A stretch of 6,980 bases of DNA. Origin: Calditrichaceae bacterium. GTDB lineage: Bacteria > Calditrichota > Calditrichia > Calditrichales > Calditrichaceae. Location: the NCBI GenBank assembly GCA_030622395.1, contig JAUXGF010000147.1, forward strand, positions 1 to 6,980. Reading direction: 5' to 3'. Shown in pieces: positions 1-5,393 of the stretch. The notes below the pieces were generated by a model that made no database searches, was not told where the DNA came from, and was given only the letters and a program-made list of their open reading frames with translations. The translations under genes and the position numbers were made by a program. Position 1 is the stretch's first letter. The number at the start of each line of letters is the position of its first letter.

Positions 1-129
1 CGAATAATGAAGATAATACTTTTAAATGATCTTTTTTCCATTGCTTTGTTAGGTCCATTAGGACAATTTTAAAAGTTATTATAAAAGGAAATCATATTCT
101 ATTGGTGAATTATTTTTCAAAAATAAAAA

Positions 130-135
130 TATAAT
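130..135 (+). promoter_or_regulatory. possible -10 box of the secreted-protein gene
   Basis: A perfect TATAAT lies 27 bases before the ATG at 163. No good -35 box sits at normal spacing: the closest candidate, TTGGTG at 102-107, would leave a 22-base spacer. The surroundings are very AT-rich, so a chance match is likely. In Bacteroidota the housekeeping promoter often follows a different consensus, which lowers confidence further. Confidence 0.25.
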
Positions 136-147
136 TAAAAAGTCAAA

Positions 148-156
148 AGAAAGGAG
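148..156 (+). promoter_or_regulatory. strong ribosome binding site for the FG-GAP protein
   Basis: AGAAAGGAG is nearly complementary to the 16S rRNA 3' end and leaves six bases before the ATG at 163. It fixes that start and is the best Shine-Dalgarno in the window; those before the other genes are weaker. This suggests efficient translation of the secreted protein. Confidence 0.75.
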
Positions 157-162
157 TTTTGT

Positions 163-2064
163 ATGTCGAAAAGGTTAGAGGTAAAATTTATTTTTTTAGT
201 ACTTATTTTTACAGCGCAGCTATTTGCGCAGGGTGATCCCTTTAATGCGGCGGTAGTTTTGGATACAAGCCAAACTGAATCGCAAGGAGTTGCATTTGCC
301 GATTATAACAATGACGGCTGGGTAGATGTTTATATTACAAAGGGTAATTCAACCGACGGTTCACACTATTTAAATCTTCTCTTTAAGAATGATGGAACTG
401 ATAGTTTAAAAAAGCAAAATATTGAAGGCGTTACCGATGTTGACAGCACTTCAGGCTGCGCCACCTGGGGGGATTATAATAATGACGGCTATATTGATTT
501 ATATGTAGCAAACGCCCAAGATGGGCCCAGCCCTCCTTTTGGCGATCACACGCCTAAAAAAAATAGTTTGTTTCGTAATGGACCGACGGGATTAGTTAAT
601 GAAACAGAAGCCGGAGATATTGTAGACGTTGTTGAAGATTCCAGACATTTAAGCTGGGGCGATTACGACAACGACGGCTATTTAGACGTATTTGTTGATA
701 ACGGAAAAGTCGGCGGTTTTGGGCCGATGAAAGCGCAAAATTCCTTTTTCGAAAATAACGGGGATGGAACGTTTACGGAAAAGACAGACGCTGAAATCGG
801 CGATATTATAAAAGATGATACCGAAAACAGTTATAGCACATTCGGATCCGGCTTTGGCTGGTGTGATTATAATAACGACGGCTATTATGATATTTTCAAT
901 GGCAACGGATTCGGCAATCGAAACAGATTATGGCAAAATGACGGAAGCGGTTTTACGGAAGTATTAACAGATACTTTTCAGAGCGCTGATAATATCACCT
1001 CCACTATGGGCGTCAGTTGGGGTGATTATGATAACGACGGCGATATGGATTTATTCCTTGCAAATATTATTGATGGAAATACAACAGGGTGGAATTATTT
1101 ATATGAAAATGAAAGTACCACATCGACAACCCATTTTTTTAGGGTAAAGGGAAACGATGATCTTGATACGTCATTTCAGTATTCCAAAGGCAGCGTTTGG
1201 GGTGATTTTGATAATGACGGCGATTTAGATTTATTCGTTGCAAATGACGGCGCTGACGCGAATAATATCAGCAGGCTTTATATGAACAGCGGAGACTCTC
1301 TTTATAATTTAACGCCTATAACAAGCTTTGTTGAAAATTTAGATCCGGGCTACGGGTCGGGAAGGGGAAACGGACGCGGCGCTGCTGCTGCGGATATTAA
1401 TAATGACGGCAGTTTAGACTTAATTGTAGCCCGTAACGGCAAACCGTTGTTATATATGAATAAAGGCAGCGACAGCAGCTTTGCAGTGATTAGCGTTAAG
1501 GGAAACGGTAATACTAATAAGAGCGGAATAGGCGCTAAAGTTAGAGTCGTAGCTGATATAGGCGGCTCAGCCGGCGTTACCAAGCAAATGCGTGAAATTT
1601 CCGGTCAGACAGGCGCAGCAGGGCAAAACAGCTTAAGAGCGCATTTTGGATTAGGATTTGCCACTATTATTGATTCTATATATATTGAATGGCCGGGATC
1701 AGGTACGGTTGATATTTATACAAATCTTCCTGTGAATCAATTTTTTGAATATGTTGAAAAGTTTACAAGCGGTATTAAGGATGATGTAACTAAAATACCT
1801 GAGCAATTCAAAGTATTCCAGAATTACCCGAATCCTTTTAATCCTGTTACTAAAATTAGTTATGGTTTACCAAATGCAAGTAATGTGTCGATTGAAATTT
1901 ATAATGCTGTCGGTCAAAAAGTTGAGACTCTATATAAAGGGCATAAAAAAGCAGGGTACCATGAAATTGATTTTAACGCTGCAAACCTTTCAAGCGGGAT
2001 TTATTTTTATCGTGTACAAGCCGGTAAATTTAATTGTGTAAAGAAGATGATGCTCATAAAATAA
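163..2064 (+). CDS. secreted FG-GAP/VCBS repeat protein with ASPIC/UnbV domain and T9SS sorting domain
   Basis: A 633-residue exported protein. Residues 1-23 form a signal peptide (basic MSKR, hydrophobic core, likely cleavage near LFAQG). Seven calcium-loop motifs of the D-[YFI]-[ND]-N-D-G-x-x-D type begin at residues 47, 104, 167, 235, 288, 348 and 411. Their spacing of 53-68 residues fits a seven-bladed beta-propeller of the FG-GAP/VCBS (integrin alpha-like) family. About 455-528 resembles an ASPIC/UnbV domain (GIGAKVRV, then GQNS and IEWPGSG). About 545-633 is a type A T9SS C-terminal sorting domain: FQNYPNPFNP at 552-561, then GxKVxTL-like and LSSGIYFYR strands, ending in basic KKMMLIK. 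Known for such tails: the domain directs passage through the type IX system and is removed at the cell surface. Inferred role: a surface or secreted Ca-binding adhesion or carbohydrate-interaction protein; substrate unknown. No catalytic residues are recognisable. The gene has its own strong ribosome binding site and terminator, so it is probably monocistronic. Confidence 0.93.
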   Translation: MSKRLEVKFIFLVLIFTAQLFAQGDPFNAAVVLDTSQTESQGVAFADYNNDGWVDVYITKGNSTDGSHYLNLLFKNDGTDSLKKQNIEGVTDVDSTSGCATWGDYNNDGYIDLYVANAQDGPSPPFGDHTPKKNSLFRNGPTGLVNETEAGDIVDVVEDSRHLSWGDYDNDGYLDVFVDNGKVGGFGPMKAQNSFFENNGDGTFTEKTDAEIGDIIKDDTENSYSTFGSGFGWCDYNNDGYYDIFNGNGFGNRNRLWQNDGSGFTEVLTDTFQSADNITSTMGVSWGDYDNDGDMDLFLANIIDGNTTGWNYLYENESTTSTTHFFRVKGNDDLDTSFQYSKGSVWGDFDNDGDLDLFVANDGADANNISRLYMNSGDSLYNLTPITSFVENLDPGYGSGRGNGRGAAAADINNDGSLDLIVARNGKPLLYMNKGSDSSFAVISVKGNGNTNKSGIGAKVRVVADIGGSAGVTKQMREISGQTGAAGQNSLRAHFGLGFATIIDSIYIEWPGSGTVDIYTNLPVNQFFEYVEKFTSGIKDDVTKIPEQFKVFQNYPNPFNPVTKISYGLPNASNVSIEIYNAVGQKVETLYKGHKKAGYHEIDFNAANLSSGIYFYRVQAGKFNCVKKMMLIK

Positions 2065-2097
2065 CTCATATAATTAGATTTTAAAGTTAAGGCTTAG

Positions 2098-2129
2098 CCC
2101 CGTTCCGGATAATCGGAACGGGGTTTTTT
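2098..2129 (+). terminator. intrinsic terminator of the FG-GAP gene
   Basis: A perfect 10-bp stem (CCCCGTTCCG at 2098-2107 pairing with 2114-2123) closes a six-base GATAAT loop and runs straight into six T residues at 2124-2129. It lies 33 bases after the stop codon. GC-rich stem, short loop and T tract are all textbook, so transcription of the first gene very probably ends here and the aldolase needs its own promoter. Confidence 0.93.
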
Positions 2130-2255
2130 ATTTGTAATCCTCGTTAATGGTTATTTATTAATTGTACAAATATCATATCCAAATGTATTCCAATGTAAAT
2201 TTTCATGAAATGACGTACTAAATGAATAACGCACGAATATGTTCCGTACTTTGGG

Positions 2256-2285
2256 AAAAGTCTATTCCTGTGGGGATAGCTTTTT
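2256..2285 (+). terminator. possible second, bidirectional terminator
   Basis: CTATTCC (2262-2268) pairs with GGGATAG after a TGTG loop, forming seven pairs with one G-T wobble, and is followed by C and TTTTT at 2281-2285. The A-rich stretch AAAAG at 2256-2260 can pair with the T tract past one bulged base, giving a shape that could act in both directions. No gene directly upstream needs it, because the strong terminator at 2098-2129 already closes the first gene. It may serve an unrecognised short transcript or be a relic. Confidence 0.35.
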
Positions 2286-2300
2286 CTTACCCATCCCTAG

Positions 2301-2326
2301 CCCTTCCCTAATACAATAGGGAAGGG
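2301..2326. repeat. 10-bp perfect inverted repeat (hairpin)
   Basis: CCCTTCCCTA at 2301-2310 is the exact reverse complement of 2317-2326, with a six-base ATACAA loop. On the + strand it is followed by an A-rich run and on the - strand by no T tract, so it does not look like a normal terminator. The upstream ATCCCTAG echoes the arm sequence, which suggests a repetitive-element fragment. Confidence 0.7.
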
Positions 2327-2344
2327 AAAAAGATGTAAAATGCA

Positions 2345-2440
2345 AACCCACCCCTAACCCCTCCAAAGTGGGGAATCCAAGTCCCCTCTATTCTCTAATG
2401 AGAGGGGCATGTCTGCCTGAGGCGGAGGCAGGGACAGGCA
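2345..2440. repeat. GC-rich REP-like palindromic block
   Basis: A clearly GC-richer patch in an AT-rich gap. It starts with C-rich tracts (CCCACCCCTAACCCCTCC) and continues with a 7-bp hairpin, CCCCTCT at 2383-2389 against AGAGGGG at 2401-2407. A second hairpin follows, CTGCCT at 2413-2418 against AGGCAG at 2426-2431, with a nearby AGGGACAGGC tail. Sequences of this style recur between genes in many Bacteroidota-type genomes, which is my recollection and was not searched. Only one copy is in this window, so 'repeat' rests on palindromic structure and composition. Confidence 0.5.
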
Positions 2441-2471
2441 AAGGCTCTAAGTATTTGGAAATTAATTATTC

Positions 2472-2495
2472 CTTCGTGTCTTAGTGTCTTTGTGG
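2472..2495. repeat. three tandem 8-bp units, consensus CTTNGTGT
   Basis: Three consecutive octamers: CTTCGTGT (2472-2479), CTTAGTGT (2480-2487) and CTTTGTGG (2488-2495). They differ only at position 4 and at the last base of the third unit. The period is eight, unlike the 7-bp arrays later in the window. No function is evident. Confidence 0.7.
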
Positions 2496-2586
2496 CATTT
2501 TCTATTTTCATATAAAATAATTCAGCTTGCATCAATTTATTAATGTATTTAACTTGAAACTTTTAATAGAAACAGGATAAGGATTA

Positions 2587-3612
2587 ATGAGAATAATTGA
2601 TTTAAGAAGCGATACAATTACCAAGCCCTCACCTGAAATGCGTGAGAGGATGGCGCAGGCTGAAGTGGGCGATGATGTTTTTGGCGAAGACCCCACCGTT
2701 AACTCCCTTCAGGAAAAAGTAAAGGAACTGACAGGCAAAGAAGCGGCATTATTTGTAAGCAGCGGGACGCAGGCAAATCAGATTTGCATAAACGCCCACA
2801 CCAGACCCGGTGAGGAGGTGATTTGTGAATACAGGTCGCATATTTTTAATTATGAAGCGGGTTCTCCGGCGCTGCTTTCCGGTGTGCAGTTACATCCTAT
2901 TTTAGGAAATTACGGGGTTCTTGACTATGAAAACGTTAAGGAAGCAATCCGCCCGTTGGATCATCATTTTGCGCAAACCAGGTTGATATCTTTGGAAAAT
3001 ACGCATAATCGCTGGGGCGGTACGATTTATCCTATAAAAAAGATTAAAGAAATGCGCCGTTTGGCAGATGAGCATAATCTGAAGATGCACTTAGACGGAG
3101 CGCGCCTGTGGAATGCATCTGTTGTCAGCGGAATATCAATTAAAGAATATGCCGGGTATTTTGATTCTGTTTCACTGTGTTTTTCTAAAGGCTTAGGCGC
3201 CCCGATAGGTTCCATTGCCGCCGGCAGCGCTGAATTTATAGACAGCACTCATTATTATAGGAAGGCTTATGGCGGTGGTATGCGCCAGGCCGGCATTTTA
3301 GCGGCAGCGGCGCTCTATGCTATTGAAAATAATTTAGAGCGCTTAAAAGATGACCATCGCCGCGCTCGTTTGTTGGCTGAAGTTTTTAATACTATTTCAG
3401 GATTTGTAGTGGATTTACAAGGCGTACAAACAAACATCGTTATTATTGATACAAGTTTAAATAAAAAGCCGGCTCCGCAAATTGCAGCCGAATTAGCTGA
3501 GAAAGGAATAAAAGTACAGGCTTTCTCATCAACTCGTTTAAGAGTGGTAACTCATTTAGATATAAATGATCAGGACATAGATCATACAATCGAAATTATT
3601 AAGAAATTTTAA
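2587..3612 (+). CDS. ltaE: low-specificity L-threonine aldolase (PLP-dependent)
   Basis: A 341-residue cytosolic enzyme, full length for its family. It cleaves L-threonine or L-allo-threonine to glycine and acetaldehyde, a fold-type I pyridoxal-phosphate reaction feeding glycine and one-carbon metabolism. Visible hallmarks: DLRSDT at 5-10, GDDVFGEDP at 28-36, the phosphate-binding SSGTQAN at 58-64, and His85 in [12 protein letters not shown], expected to stack on the cofactor ring. [13 protein letters not shown] at 137-149 and HLDGAR at 168-173 follow; Asp170 should contact the pyridine nitrogen. Lys201 in [12 protein letters not shown] should form the Schiff base, and Arg319 in RLRVVTHLD is a likely substrate-carboxylate ligand. 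The ATG start keeps the N-terminal DLRSDT block intact. L- versus L-allo preference cannot be read from sequence. The neighbouring potassium genes give no metabolic link; the 126-bp spacing to trkA leaves co-transcription open. Confidence 0.93.
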   Translation: MRIIDLRSDTITKPSPEMRERMAQAEVGDDVFGEDPTVNSLQEKVKELTGKEAALFVSSGTQANQICINAHTRPGEEVICEYRSHIFNYEAGSPALLSGVQLHPILGNYGVLDYENVKEAIRPLDHHFAQTRLISLENTHNRWGGTIYPIKKIKEMRRLADEHNLKMHLDGARLWNASVVSGISIKEYAGYFDSVSLCFSKGLGAPIGSIAAGSAEFIDSTHYYRKAYGGGMRQAGILAAAALYAIENNLERLKDDHRRARLLAEVFNTISGFVVDLQGVQTNIVIIDTSLNKKPAPQIAAELAEKGIKVQAFSSTRLRVVTHLDINDQDIDHTIEIIKKF

Positions 3613-3651
3613 TTTGCAAATCAGGTGTGGATTTAATTCTGTTATTGAAGT

Positions 3652-3674
3652 GAGCATCCTAAATGAAAATGCTC
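3652..3674. repeat. small inverted repeat carrying a motif shared with 5149-5162
   Basis: GAGCAT (3652-3657) and ATGCTC (3669-3674) form a six-bp stem around an 11-base loop. The left part, 3652-3665, matches 5149-5162 at 12 of 14 positions (consensus GAGCRTCCYAAATG). Both copies lie within about 15 bases of a CAGYATC/GATRCTG heptad array, so the motif may belong to the same dispersed element. Confidence 0.45.
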
Positions 3675-3678
3675 CAAC

Positions 3679-3713
3679 CAGCATCCAGTGACAAGCATCC
3701 AGTATCCAGCATC
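3679..3713. repeat. heptad array 1: five tandem 7-bp units, consensus CAGYATC
   Basis: Five consecutive heptamers: CAGCATC, CAGTGAC, AAGCATC, CAGTATC, CAGCATC, followed by TATTT. It sits between the aldolase stop and the trkA start. Bases 3695-3718 match 5335-5358 at 23 of 24 positions in the same orientation. The left flank, 3673-3688, matches 5130-5145 at 15 of 16 positions as the reverse complement. It is not coding and not a terminator. Confidence 0.8.
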
Positions 3714-3723
3714 TATTTAAAAG

Positions 3724-3731
3724 AGAAGAGG
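3724..3731 (+). promoter_or_regulatory. ribosome binding site that supports the TTG start of trkA
   Basis: The purine run AGAAGAGG ends seven bases before the TTG at 3739, a normal Shine-Dalgarno distance. The first in-frame ATG (3790) has no comparable site and would remove the nucleotide-binding loop, so this site decides the start. Confidence 0.55.
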
Positions 3732-3738
3732 TTCTTTT

Positions 3739-5079
3739 TTGCATATACTTATTATTGGCGCAGGCGACGTCGGCTATAATTTAGCAAAGATGCTTTCTTA
3801 TGAACGGCATGACATTGTCCTGGTTGAAAAAAATCACGATAATTACAGCAGGGCGGTCGAAGGACTGGACGCGCAGGTTTATCAGGGCAGCGGCACAAGT
3901 TTTTCCATATTGGAAAAAGCCGGTATAAAAAAAGCCGATATGTTGGTATCAGTCACCAATTCGGATGAAGTTAATCTTTTAGCGGCTATTATGGCAAAAC
4001 AATATGGTGTTAAAAAAACCATTGCCCGCGTTAAGAACAGGGAGTTTTTACGAAGCGACGCCCCGGTTAACGCTCAAAAATTTAATATTGATTTAATCAT
4101 TCATCCGGAGTCTGTCGCCGCTCAAGGAGCTGTAAGGCTTTTAAAGCAAAGCGCGGCTACGGATGTTATCGAATTTGCCGGCGGGAAGATTATTCTTATG
4201 GGTATTCAATTAGATAAAAATGCGCCCATAATTAATAAAACACTTATTGAACTGGCAAAGGAACATGAAGGTTTTTCATCACGAACTGTTGCCATACAGA
4301 GGAGGGACGTCACCAAAATACCACGCGGCAACGACATATTTTTAGCTAACGACCGAATTTTTATAATAGCTCCCAAAGATAATGTTAAAGATATTATGCG
4401 GATTACAGGAAAAGAAGACGTTGAAATTGAAAATATTATGATCTTAGGCGGCGGTCAAACAGGATATCTTATTGCCCATGAATTAGAAAAACAGCACAAT
4501 GTAAAGGTCATTGAATCTAATGCTGATAAATCGAATAATTTAGCTGAAAGACTTAAAAAAGCGTTAGTTATTAAGGGCGACGGGCTTGATTTAGATTTGT
4601 TGGCGCTGGAAGGTATCATCGATATGGACGCTTTTATTGCCGTTACCGGCGATGACGAAACCAATATTGTATCCTGTCTTATAGCGAAACATCTGCAAGT
4701 GCCAAAAATAATTTCTTTGATTAACAAAGCCGGTTATTCGCCGATTATACCAACTATCGGCATTAACGCTTATATATCCAAACAACTGTTAACAGTCAGC
4801 GGGATTTTGAAATTCATCCGGCGCGGCGCTGTTGTGAGCGTTACATCTATTCCGGGTATCGCAGCCGAAGTCATTGAAATGATAGCTAATAAAGGGTCTA
4901 AGGTTACTAAGAAGCCTTTGATTGATTTGGGTTTCCCAAAGGACGCCATTTTAGGCGCCGTTATGCGCGGCGATCAGGTAATTATCCCTGTTGGCAGTAC
5001 GCAAATTAAAGCCGGCGATAAAGTTGTGTTGTTTGTCCTGCCAACGGCAATAAATGAAGTAGAAAAATTTTTCAATTAA
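3739..5079 (+). CDS. trkA: Trk system potassium uptake regulatory protein TrkA
   Basis: A 446-residue cytosolic protein, close to the family norm of about 450-460. It gates the TrkH membrane subunit by binding nucleotides (NAD(H), ATP) on its RCK domains. Two tandem halves are visible. The first is a Rossmann fold with GAGDVG at 7-12 and an acidic Glu30 after strand 2, favouring NAD(H), then a TrkA_C domain around 140-222. The second Rossmann fold has GGGQTG at 237-242 and Glu259, followed by a TrkA_C domain around 363-446. Each half has the usual GDG/GSG element (GSGTS at 50-54, GDGLD at 280-284). The start is TTG: the glycine loop begins at residue 7, and the first in-frame ATG (residue 18) would delete it. 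trkH follows 314 bases later on the same strand; in many genomes these genes are nearly contiguous. Confidence 0.95.
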   Translation: MHILIIGAGDVGYNLAKMLSYERHDIVLVEKNHDNYSRAVEGLDAQVYQGSGTSFSILEKAGIKKADMLVSVTNSDEVNLLAAIMAKQYGVKKTIARVKNREFLRSDAPVNAQKFNIDLIIHPESVAAQGAVRLLKQSAATDVIEFAGGKIILMGIQLDKNAPIINKTLIELAKEHEGFSSRTVAIQRRDVTKIPRGNDIFLANDRIFIIAPKDNVKDIMRITGKEDVEIENIMILGGGQTGYLIAHELEKQHNVKVIESNADKSNNLAERLKKALVIKGDGLDLDLLALEGIIDMDAFIAVTGDDETNIVSCLIAKHLQVPKIISLINKAGYSPIIPTIGINAYISKQLLTVSGILKFIRRGAVVSVTSIPGIAAEVIEMIANKGSKVTKKPLIDLGFPKDAILGAVMRGDQVIIPVGSTQIKAGDKVVLFVLPTAINEVEKFFN

Positions 5080-5097
5080 GCAACATAAAAAAGAAAT

Positions 5098-5139
5098 GAT
5101 GCTGGGTGCTTGATACTGGATGCTGGATGCTGGATACTG
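5098..5139. repeat. heptad array 2: six tandem 7-bp units, consensus GATRCTG
   Basis: Six consecutive heptamers starting 18 bases after the trkA stop: GATGCTG, GGTGCTT, GATACTG, GATGCTG, GATGCTG, GATACTG. The last four differ only by A/G at position 4. GATRCTG is the reverse complement of CAGYATC, so this is the same family as arrays 1 and 4 in the opposite orientation. Confidence 0.85.
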
Positions 5140-5205
5140 GTTGGATCGGAGCGTCCCAAATGGTGGAGCCCAATAGCCAGTATAATTTTTGTAAAACTTC
5201 AGTAA

Positions 5206-5223
5206 AATTAAACCAAAATAGAT
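5206..5223. repeat. left arm of an 18-bp perfect inverted repeat
   Basis: AATTAAACCAAAATAGAT is the exact reverse complement of 5351-5368. The arms are 127 bases apart, inside the trkA-trkH spacer. The match stops at both ends, so it is not part of a longer palindrome. See the partner entry for the right arm. Confidence 0.8.
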
Positions 5224-5244
5224 GCTTTGTTTCAGCCGGGATTT

Positions 5245-5279
5245 GGTGATCGGTAGCCGGTGATCAGTGATCAGTAACC
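5245..5279. repeat. heptad array 3: five tandem 7-bp units, consensus RGTRRYC
   Basis: Five consecutive heptamers: GGTGATC, GGTAGCC, GGTGATC, AGTGATC, AGTAACC. The consensus differs from arrays 1, 2 and 4, but the period is again exactly seven. Two TGATCA palindromes, at 5261-5266 and 5268-5273, arise from the repetition. Weaker units may continue to about 5293 (ATTATCA, AGTATTC). Confidence 0.75.
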
Positions 5280-5291
5280 ATTATCAAGTAT

Positions 5292-5307
5292 TCCCGCAAA
5301 GGCGGGA
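5292..5307. repeat. short GC hairpin
   Basis: TCCCGC (5292-5297) pairs with GCGGGA (5302-5307) across an AAAG loop, a perfect 6-bp stem. Only three T residues follow before C, so it is a poor intrinsic terminator. It could weaken read-through from trkA to trkH, or be a small REP-like unit. Confidence 0.55.
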
Positions 5308-5325
5308 TTTCCGCTCCGCTCCACC

Positions 5326-5353
5326 CAGCATCATGCATCCAGTATCCAGAATC
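5326..5353. repeat. heptad array 4: four tandem 7-bp units, consensus CAGYATC
   Basis: Four consecutive heptamers: CAGCATC, ATGCATC, CAGTATC, CAGAATC, followed by TATTTT as in array 1. It has the same orientation as array 1 and is inverted relative to array 2. It ends about 40 bases before the trkH start. Confidence 0.75.
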
Positions 5354-5368
5354 TATTTTGGTTTAATT
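5351..5368. repeat. right arm of the 18-bp inverted repeat
   Basis: Exact reverse complement of 5206-5223. It overlaps the last three bases of heptad array 4 and lies 25 bases before the trkH start. Arrays 2 and 4 also pair with each other, so the two sets of arms interleave (A, B, A', B') rather than nest; both stems could form together only as a pseudoknot-like structure. Confidence 0.8.
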
Positions 5369-5393
5369 ATGCTCAACTATATAAAGATATACT

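Larger units (their letters stand above)
2130..2586. other. gene-free gap of 457 bases with hairpins and short repeats
   Basis: I find no convincing gene on either strand. 2130-2255 is plain AT-rich sequence. A terminator-like hairpin follows at 2256-2285, a 10-bp-stem hairpin at 2301-2326, a GC-rich REP-like block at 2345-2440 and an 8-bp tandem repeat at 2472-2495. 2496-2586 is AT-rich and presumably carries the promoter of the aldolase gene, but no box stands out. AGGA at 2574-2577 (nine bases before the ATG) or AAGGA at 2579-2583 (three bases) could serve as ribosome binding site. Confidence 0.75.
5080..5393. other. repeat-filled spacer between trkA and trkH
   Basis: 314 bases with no gene on either strand. 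In order it holds heptad array 2 (5098-5139), a GAGCRTCCYAAATG motif (5149-5162), the left arm of an 18-bp inverted repeat (5206-5223) and heptad array 3 (5245-5279). A short hairpin (5292-5307), heptad array 4 (5326-5353) and the right inverted-repeat arm (5351-5368) follow. No strong terminator is seen, so read-through from trkA to trkH is possible. The trkH ribosome binding site is weak: only AAAG at 5383-5386 is visible, about seven bases before the ATG. Confidence 0.75.

Noticed and set aside
1..134. Possible tail of an upstream gene: frame 1 is open from 1 to a stop at 70-72, and frame 3 from 30 to a stop at 132-134 with a hydrophobic, basic translation
   Set aside because: Both stretches are short, in AT-rich DNA, and match no motif I recognise. 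The frame 3 stretch is cut off by a TGA at 27-29, so it would need a frameshift to be a real gene end.
1350..1583. 77-codon - strand open frame inside the FG-GAP gene, rich in Pro, Leu and Ala
   Set aside because: Composition mirrors the Gly/Asn/Asp-rich sense strand. No ribosome binding site or motif supports it.
163..2064. In-gene DNA repeats GAYTATRAYAAYGACGGC
   Set aside because: These follow from the protein's repeated calcium-loop motif (D-Y-N/D-N-D-G) and are not an independent DNA element.
2240..2320. 26-codon small open frame (starts MFRTLGKVYS)
   Set aside because: It runs through two hairpins, has no ribosome binding site and no recognisable product; a chance frame is more likely.
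3790..5079. Shorter trkA starting at the first in-frame ATG
   Set aside because: It would remove the first 17 residues including GAGDVG, which the nucleotide-binding domain needs.
5292..5310. Intrinsic terminator between trkA and trkH
   Set aside because: The stem is only 6 bp and is followed by three T residues, then CCGC. That is too weak to call a terminator.
3679..5353. Heptad arrays as CRISPR-like or transposon ends
   Set aside because: Units are 7 bp with no unique spacers between them, and no transposase gene lies nearby. They are tandem repeats, not CRISPR or an insertion sequence.
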